Shown: positions 6,457-8,741 of the stretch, piece by piece
Numbering within the stretch: the first letter of the stretch is position 1
How the letters are laid out: each line of letters begins with the position of its first letter
DNA from: JAHIVB01 sp964574705
Lineage (GTDB): Bacteria; Bacillota_I; Bacilli_A; Izemoplasmatales; Hujiaoplasmataceae
Reading direction: 5' to 3'
NCBI GenBank assembly: GCA_964574705.1
Contig: CAZNOO010000038.1
Span: forward strand, 1-8,741
DNA: 8,741 bases
The notes under the pieces: model-generated
What the model was told of the DNA's origin: nothing
The model's database searches: none
What the model saw: only the letters and a program-made list of their open reading frames with translations
Made by a program: the position numbers and the translations under genes

Positions 6457-7416
6457 ATGGAAAACAAACTGATTTGCTTAGGTGAATTGCTAATTGATTT
6501 TACCGCTAAGGAAAAAGGCCTCATCAAAGATGTTTCAACCTTTCAAAAGAATCCTGGAGGCGCTCCAGGAAACGTATCTGTTTGCGTCGCTAGACTTGGA
6601 AAACCCTCTTTAATGATCTCAAAACTCGGAAATGATGGATTCGGCGATTTCTTAGAGCAAACGCTTTTAAATTACAAAGTTGATATCTCTCAAATCAAAC
6701 GAACTGAATTATATAATACACCGCTCGCGTTTGTATCTTTAAAGGATAATGGTGAGCGTGACTTTACATTTTATCGAAACCCCTCAAGCGATTTATATTT
6801 GGATTCAGAAGAAATCAATCCTGACGTTTTTAATACGGGAGACATCCTTCATTTCGGAAGCGTTGATCTTGTCGATTTCCCTGTTCGTTATGCACACCGA
6901 AAAGCAATTCAGATAGCAAACGAAAAGAAGATATTGATTAGTTTCGACCCCAATCTGAGATTTTCTTTGTGGCCTGACACTGATACTCTCAAAGAAACAG
7001 TTTGGAGATATATTCCCCTTGCTCACATCTTAAAACTCAGTGTTGAAGAGCTCACTTACTTATGTGATGGTCTTCCTGAAGAAAAGGCAGTGAAAGACTG
7101 TTTTATCGGAAGTGTCCACCTGATTTTCATTACCAAAGGAGAGCATGGAGCGACTTGCTACCTGAAAAGCGGAGACGTGTTCAATCATCCAGGATATAAA
7201 GTTACTGCCATTGACACAACCGGTGCAGGAGATGCATTTATTGGTGCGATACTTTATCAATTGCTACAAGAGAATAAGAATCCCAGCAATCTATTATCCA
7301 ATCCGCAGTCCTATCTAAAATATCTGGAATTTGCAAATAAGGTTTCATCAATCGTTGTTTCAAAAGTCGGCGCGATGAATTCCATGCCATCACTTACTGA
7401 ATTAGGTGTTTATTAA
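6457..7416 (+). CDS. PfkB-family carbohydrate kinase, probable fructokinase
   Basis: Predicted cytosolic kinase that phosphorylates fructose to fructose-6-phosphate with ATP (ScrK type of the ribokinase/PfkB family). The 319 residues cover the whole family: GELLIDF near the N terminus, the first PfkB signature PGGAPGNVSVCVARLG (residues about 33-48), GERDFTFYRNPSSDLYL typical of fructokinases, SFDPNLRFSLW, and the second signature DTTGAGDAFIGAIL with the anion hole GAG and catalytic D259. ATG 6457 follows AGGAGGG (6440-6446) with ten nt spacing. No sugar transporter, hydrolase or regulator is adjacent, so fructose as substrate is inferred from sequence features; other sugars such as 2-keto-3-deoxygluconate are less likely. 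The gene is transcribed from a divergent promoter region shared with degV. No clear terminator follows before the flavodiiron gene, although that gene has its own promoter. Confidence 0.9.
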   Translation: MENKLICLGELLIDFTAKEKGLIKDVSTFQKNPGGAPGNVSVCVARLGKPSLMISKLGNDGFGDFLEQTLLNYKVDISQIKRTELYNTPLAFVSLKDNGERDFTFYRNPSSDLYLDSEEINPDVFNTGDILHFGSVDLVDFPVRYAHRKAIQIANEKKILISFDPNLRFSLWPDTDTLKETVWRYIPLAHILKLSVEELTYLCDGLPEEKAVKDCFIGSVHLIFITKGEHGATCYLKSGDVFNHPGYKVTAIDTTGAGDAFIGAILYQLLQENKNPSNLLSNPQSYLKYLEFANKVSSIVVSKVGAMNSMPSLTELGVY

Positions 7417-7430
7417 TTCAAACGTTTTCA
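7417..7430. promoter_or_regulatory. cre-like sequence (possible CcpA site)
   Basis: TTCAAACGTTTTCA matches the CcpA cre consensus TGWAANCGNTNWCA at 9 of 11 defined positions; positions 2 and 3 differ. It starts immediately after the fructokinase stop codon and is centred about 65 nt before the predicted start of the flavodiiron transcript. The match is suggestive only, because such A/T-rich sequences arise by chance and no CcpA gene is in view. Confidence 0.25.
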
Positions 7431-7434
7431 AGGG

Positions 7435-7452
7435 AGAATATAATCATATTCT
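7435..7452. promoter_or_regulatory. Inverted repeat abutting the flavodiiron promoter (possible operator)
   Basis: AGAATAT (7435-7441) and ATATTCT (7446-7452) are perfect inverted arms around AATC, and the repeat ends one base before the -35 box at 7453. As RNA it would form a 7-bp hairpin, extended by two G-U pairs. Only TTT follows, so it is a poor terminator. The position favours a regulator-binding site, but it matches no operator I can name. Confidence 0.4.
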
Positions 7453-7481
7453 TTGAGATAATCTGCCCTTTCAAGTATAAT
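7453..7481 (+). promoter_or_regulatory. Sigma-A-type promoter of the flavodiiron gene
   Basis: TTGAGA (7453-7458, one mismatch) and TATAAT (7476-7481, perfect) are separated by exactly 17 nt, the best promoter in the window. Transcription should start near 7488, at the first base of the GAGGTG ribosome binding site (7488-7493), leaving a leader of about 13 nt. Confidence 0.8.
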
Positions 7482-7500
7482 AGAGTCGAGGTGTATAACA

Positions 7501-8721
7501 ATGCAAAAAAACACATTTAAACTGACCGAAGGCATCTATTGGGTTGGTGTCAACGATCCCACGTTAAGAGTATTCGACATTACGATGTATACTCAGTTCG
7601 GATCTACATACAATGCTTATCTTTTGATTGGTAGCGAGAAAAGTGCAATTATCGATACTGCAAAAGAGAACTACTCTGATGATTTCATCACAAAAGTGGA
7701 ATCCTTAATTGACATTTCAAAAATCGATTATTTGATATTGAACCATACAGAACCCGATCACTCTGGAAGTGTGGTCAAGATTTTAGAAAAAAACCCAAAC
7801 ATTACAGTGATTGCTTCCGCTCCCGGATTATCGAATTTAAAGGAAATCGTCAACGTTCCATTTCAATCGATTCGGGCAAAAGATGATTTGAAAATATCCT
7901 TAGGCGACAAGACCCTGTCTTTTATGATTCAACCAAATCTTCATTGGCCTGACACGATGTTTACCTACGCGGAAGAAGATGAAGTTCTTTTTACTTGTGA
8001 TTACTTCGGAGCACATTATTCTTTTGAAGGTGTCTTATCAAAATACATGATAGATAGAGAAGAATATGTTGCGTCGATGAAATATTATTTTGAATGCATC
8101 ATGGAACCTTTCAAACATGACGTTTTAAGAGCACTTAATCTGATTGAAAGTCTGAAAATCAAATACGTCGCTACGAGCCACGGTGCCGTCGTTGACGAAA
8201 CATTTTTGGAACATGCAAAAGAACTTTACCGAAGATGGGGAGAACTTGAAACGAAGAATGTTGTTCCTTTGATTGTCATACCATACACAAGCGTCTACGG
8301 ATATACCAGAAAAATGGTCCCTGCCATCGTTGAAGGCATCAAAAAGGCGTTTGATGGCAAAGTCCATGTCGAAGTCTACGACCTTGTGGAAACACCTGCG
8401 AGCGAGGCTGCAATGCGTATACGCAAGGCAGATGGATTCTTAATTGGTTCAACGACGATTCTAGGAGATGCCGTAAAGCCTGCATGGGACGTATTATCGC
8501 TTTTGAATCCACAGATTGAAGGCGGGAAATTCGCTTCTGCATTCGGATCTTATGGATGGAGCGGAGAAGCCGTTAAATTCATGATGGAACGATTAAAACA
8601 ATTAAAAATGAAGACCATTGATGGTCTTCGAATAAGGTTTAATCCTTCGAACTCTCAACTTGAAGATTGCATCTCTTTCGGGTTTGAATTTGGAGAATTG
8701 ATTAAAACGGCAAGAGAATAA
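7501..8721 (+). CDS. fprA: FprA-family A-type flavodiiron protein (O2/NO reductase)
   Basis: Predicted cytosolic enzyme that reduces O2 to water and/or NO to N2O, protecting an anaerobic or microaerobic cell. The 406 residues show the two-domain core. An N-terminal metallo-beta-lactamase-like domain (about 1-250) carries the di-iron ligands H82, E84, D86 and H87 (HTEPDHSGS), H148 (LHWPD), D167 (TCDYFG) and H227 (TSHG), so the six usual protein ligands plus D86 are in place. A C-terminal flavodoxin domain (about 255-406) carries the FMN phosphate loop YTSVYGYTRKM, GSTTILGDAVKPAW and FGSYGWSGEAVK. There is no rubredoxin or reductase extension, so an external electron donor is needed; the reductase at 4736 is a candidate. 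ATG 7501 follows GAGGTG (7488-7493) with seven nt spacing. A strong promoter with operator-like sequence lies upstream. Preference for O2 or NO cannot be read from sequence. Confidence 0.95.
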   Translation: MQKNTFKLTEGIYWVGVNDPTLRVFDITMYTQFGSTYNAYLLIGSEKSAIIDTAKENYSDDFITKVESLIDISKIDYLILNHTEPDHSGSVVKILEKNPNITVIASAPGLSNLKEIVNVPFQSIRAKDDLKISLGDKTLSFMIQPNLHWPDTMFTYAEEDEVLFTCDYFGAHYSFEGVLSKYMIDREEYVASMKYYFECIMEPFKHDVLRALNLIESLKIKYVATSHGAVVDETFLEHAKELYRRWGELETKNVVPLIVIPYTSVYGYTRKMVPAIVEGIKKAFDGKVHVEVYDLVETPASEAAMRIRKADGFLIGSTTILGDAVKPAWDVLSLLNPQIEGGKFASAFGSYGWSGEAVKFMMERLKQLKMKTIDGLRIRFNPSNSQLEDCISFGFEFGELIKTARE

Positions 8722-8741
8722 ATTTAAGGCATTCGCAGATT

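Noticed and set aside
6266..6472. Short plus-strand open frame over the degV start and the divergent promoters
   Set aside because: It is antisense to the conserved DegV N terminus, runs through both promoters and overlaps the fructokinase start in another frame.
7435..7452. PerR, Rex or FNR box upstream of the flavodiiron gene
   Set aside because: One half loosely resembles a PerR arm but the other does not. The Rex (TTGTTAA-N4-TTAACAA) and FNR (TTGAT-N4-ATCAA) patterns do not fit.
8125..8542. Minus-strand open frames inside the flavodiiron gene
   Set aside because: They are antisense to conserved flavodiiron sequence and carry no recognisable motif.

Overview
The window is AT-rich DNA from a low-GC Gram-positive-type bacterium. 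Genes mostly have strong AGGAGG/GAGGTG ribosome binding sites and A/T-rich sigma-A-like promoters. Trp is read from TGG. All eight genes end in TAA or TAG, never TGA. The gene set and this stop-codon bias would fit a Mollicutes relative (Izemoplasmatales, Haloplasma or Acholeplasma type) or another deep Bacillota lineage. That placement is inference; no rRNA or marker gene is present.

Left region (1-3619): a cyclic-di-GMP signalling neighbourhood. A six-helix membrane diguanylate cyclase has an intact GGDEF motif and an intact RxxD inhibitory site. It possibly overlaps the tail of an upstream gene by 8 nt and ends in a strong hairpin terminator. Next is an unrecognised exported protein with a signal peptide, an outside domain of about 150 residues and four C-terminal helices, followed by its own terminator. 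Third is a soluble protein joining a degenerate GGDEF (ENDEF) to a fully conserved HD-GYP phosphodiesterase. The cyclase would make c-di-GMP and the HD-GYP protein would degrade it. The protein between them is the least explained gene here.

Middle region (3717-5410): an EamA/DMT ten-helix exporter, then a stand-alone ferredoxin-reductase-like FAD/NAD(P)H protein. A symmetrical hairpin follows and serves as a shared terminator for the converging degV-family gene.

Right region (5461-8741): a DegV/FakB fatty-acid-binding protein on the minus strand is divergent from a PfkB-family fructokinase, with an extended -10 promoter on each strand of the short gap. The last gene is an FprA-type flavodiiron protein with all six iron ligands. 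It has a near-consensus promoter (TTGAGA-17-TATAAT), and an inverted repeat and a CcpA cre-like sequence lie just upstream. The flavin reductase and the flavodiiron protein could form an NAD(P)H-driven O2/NO detoxification path, though they are not in one operon.

Most of the window is recognisable chromosomal housekeeping and signalling content. I see no mobile element, CRISPR array, tRNA or rRNA. The best candidates for something undescribed are the exported protein between the two c-di-GMP enzymes and the control region of the flavodiiron gene.
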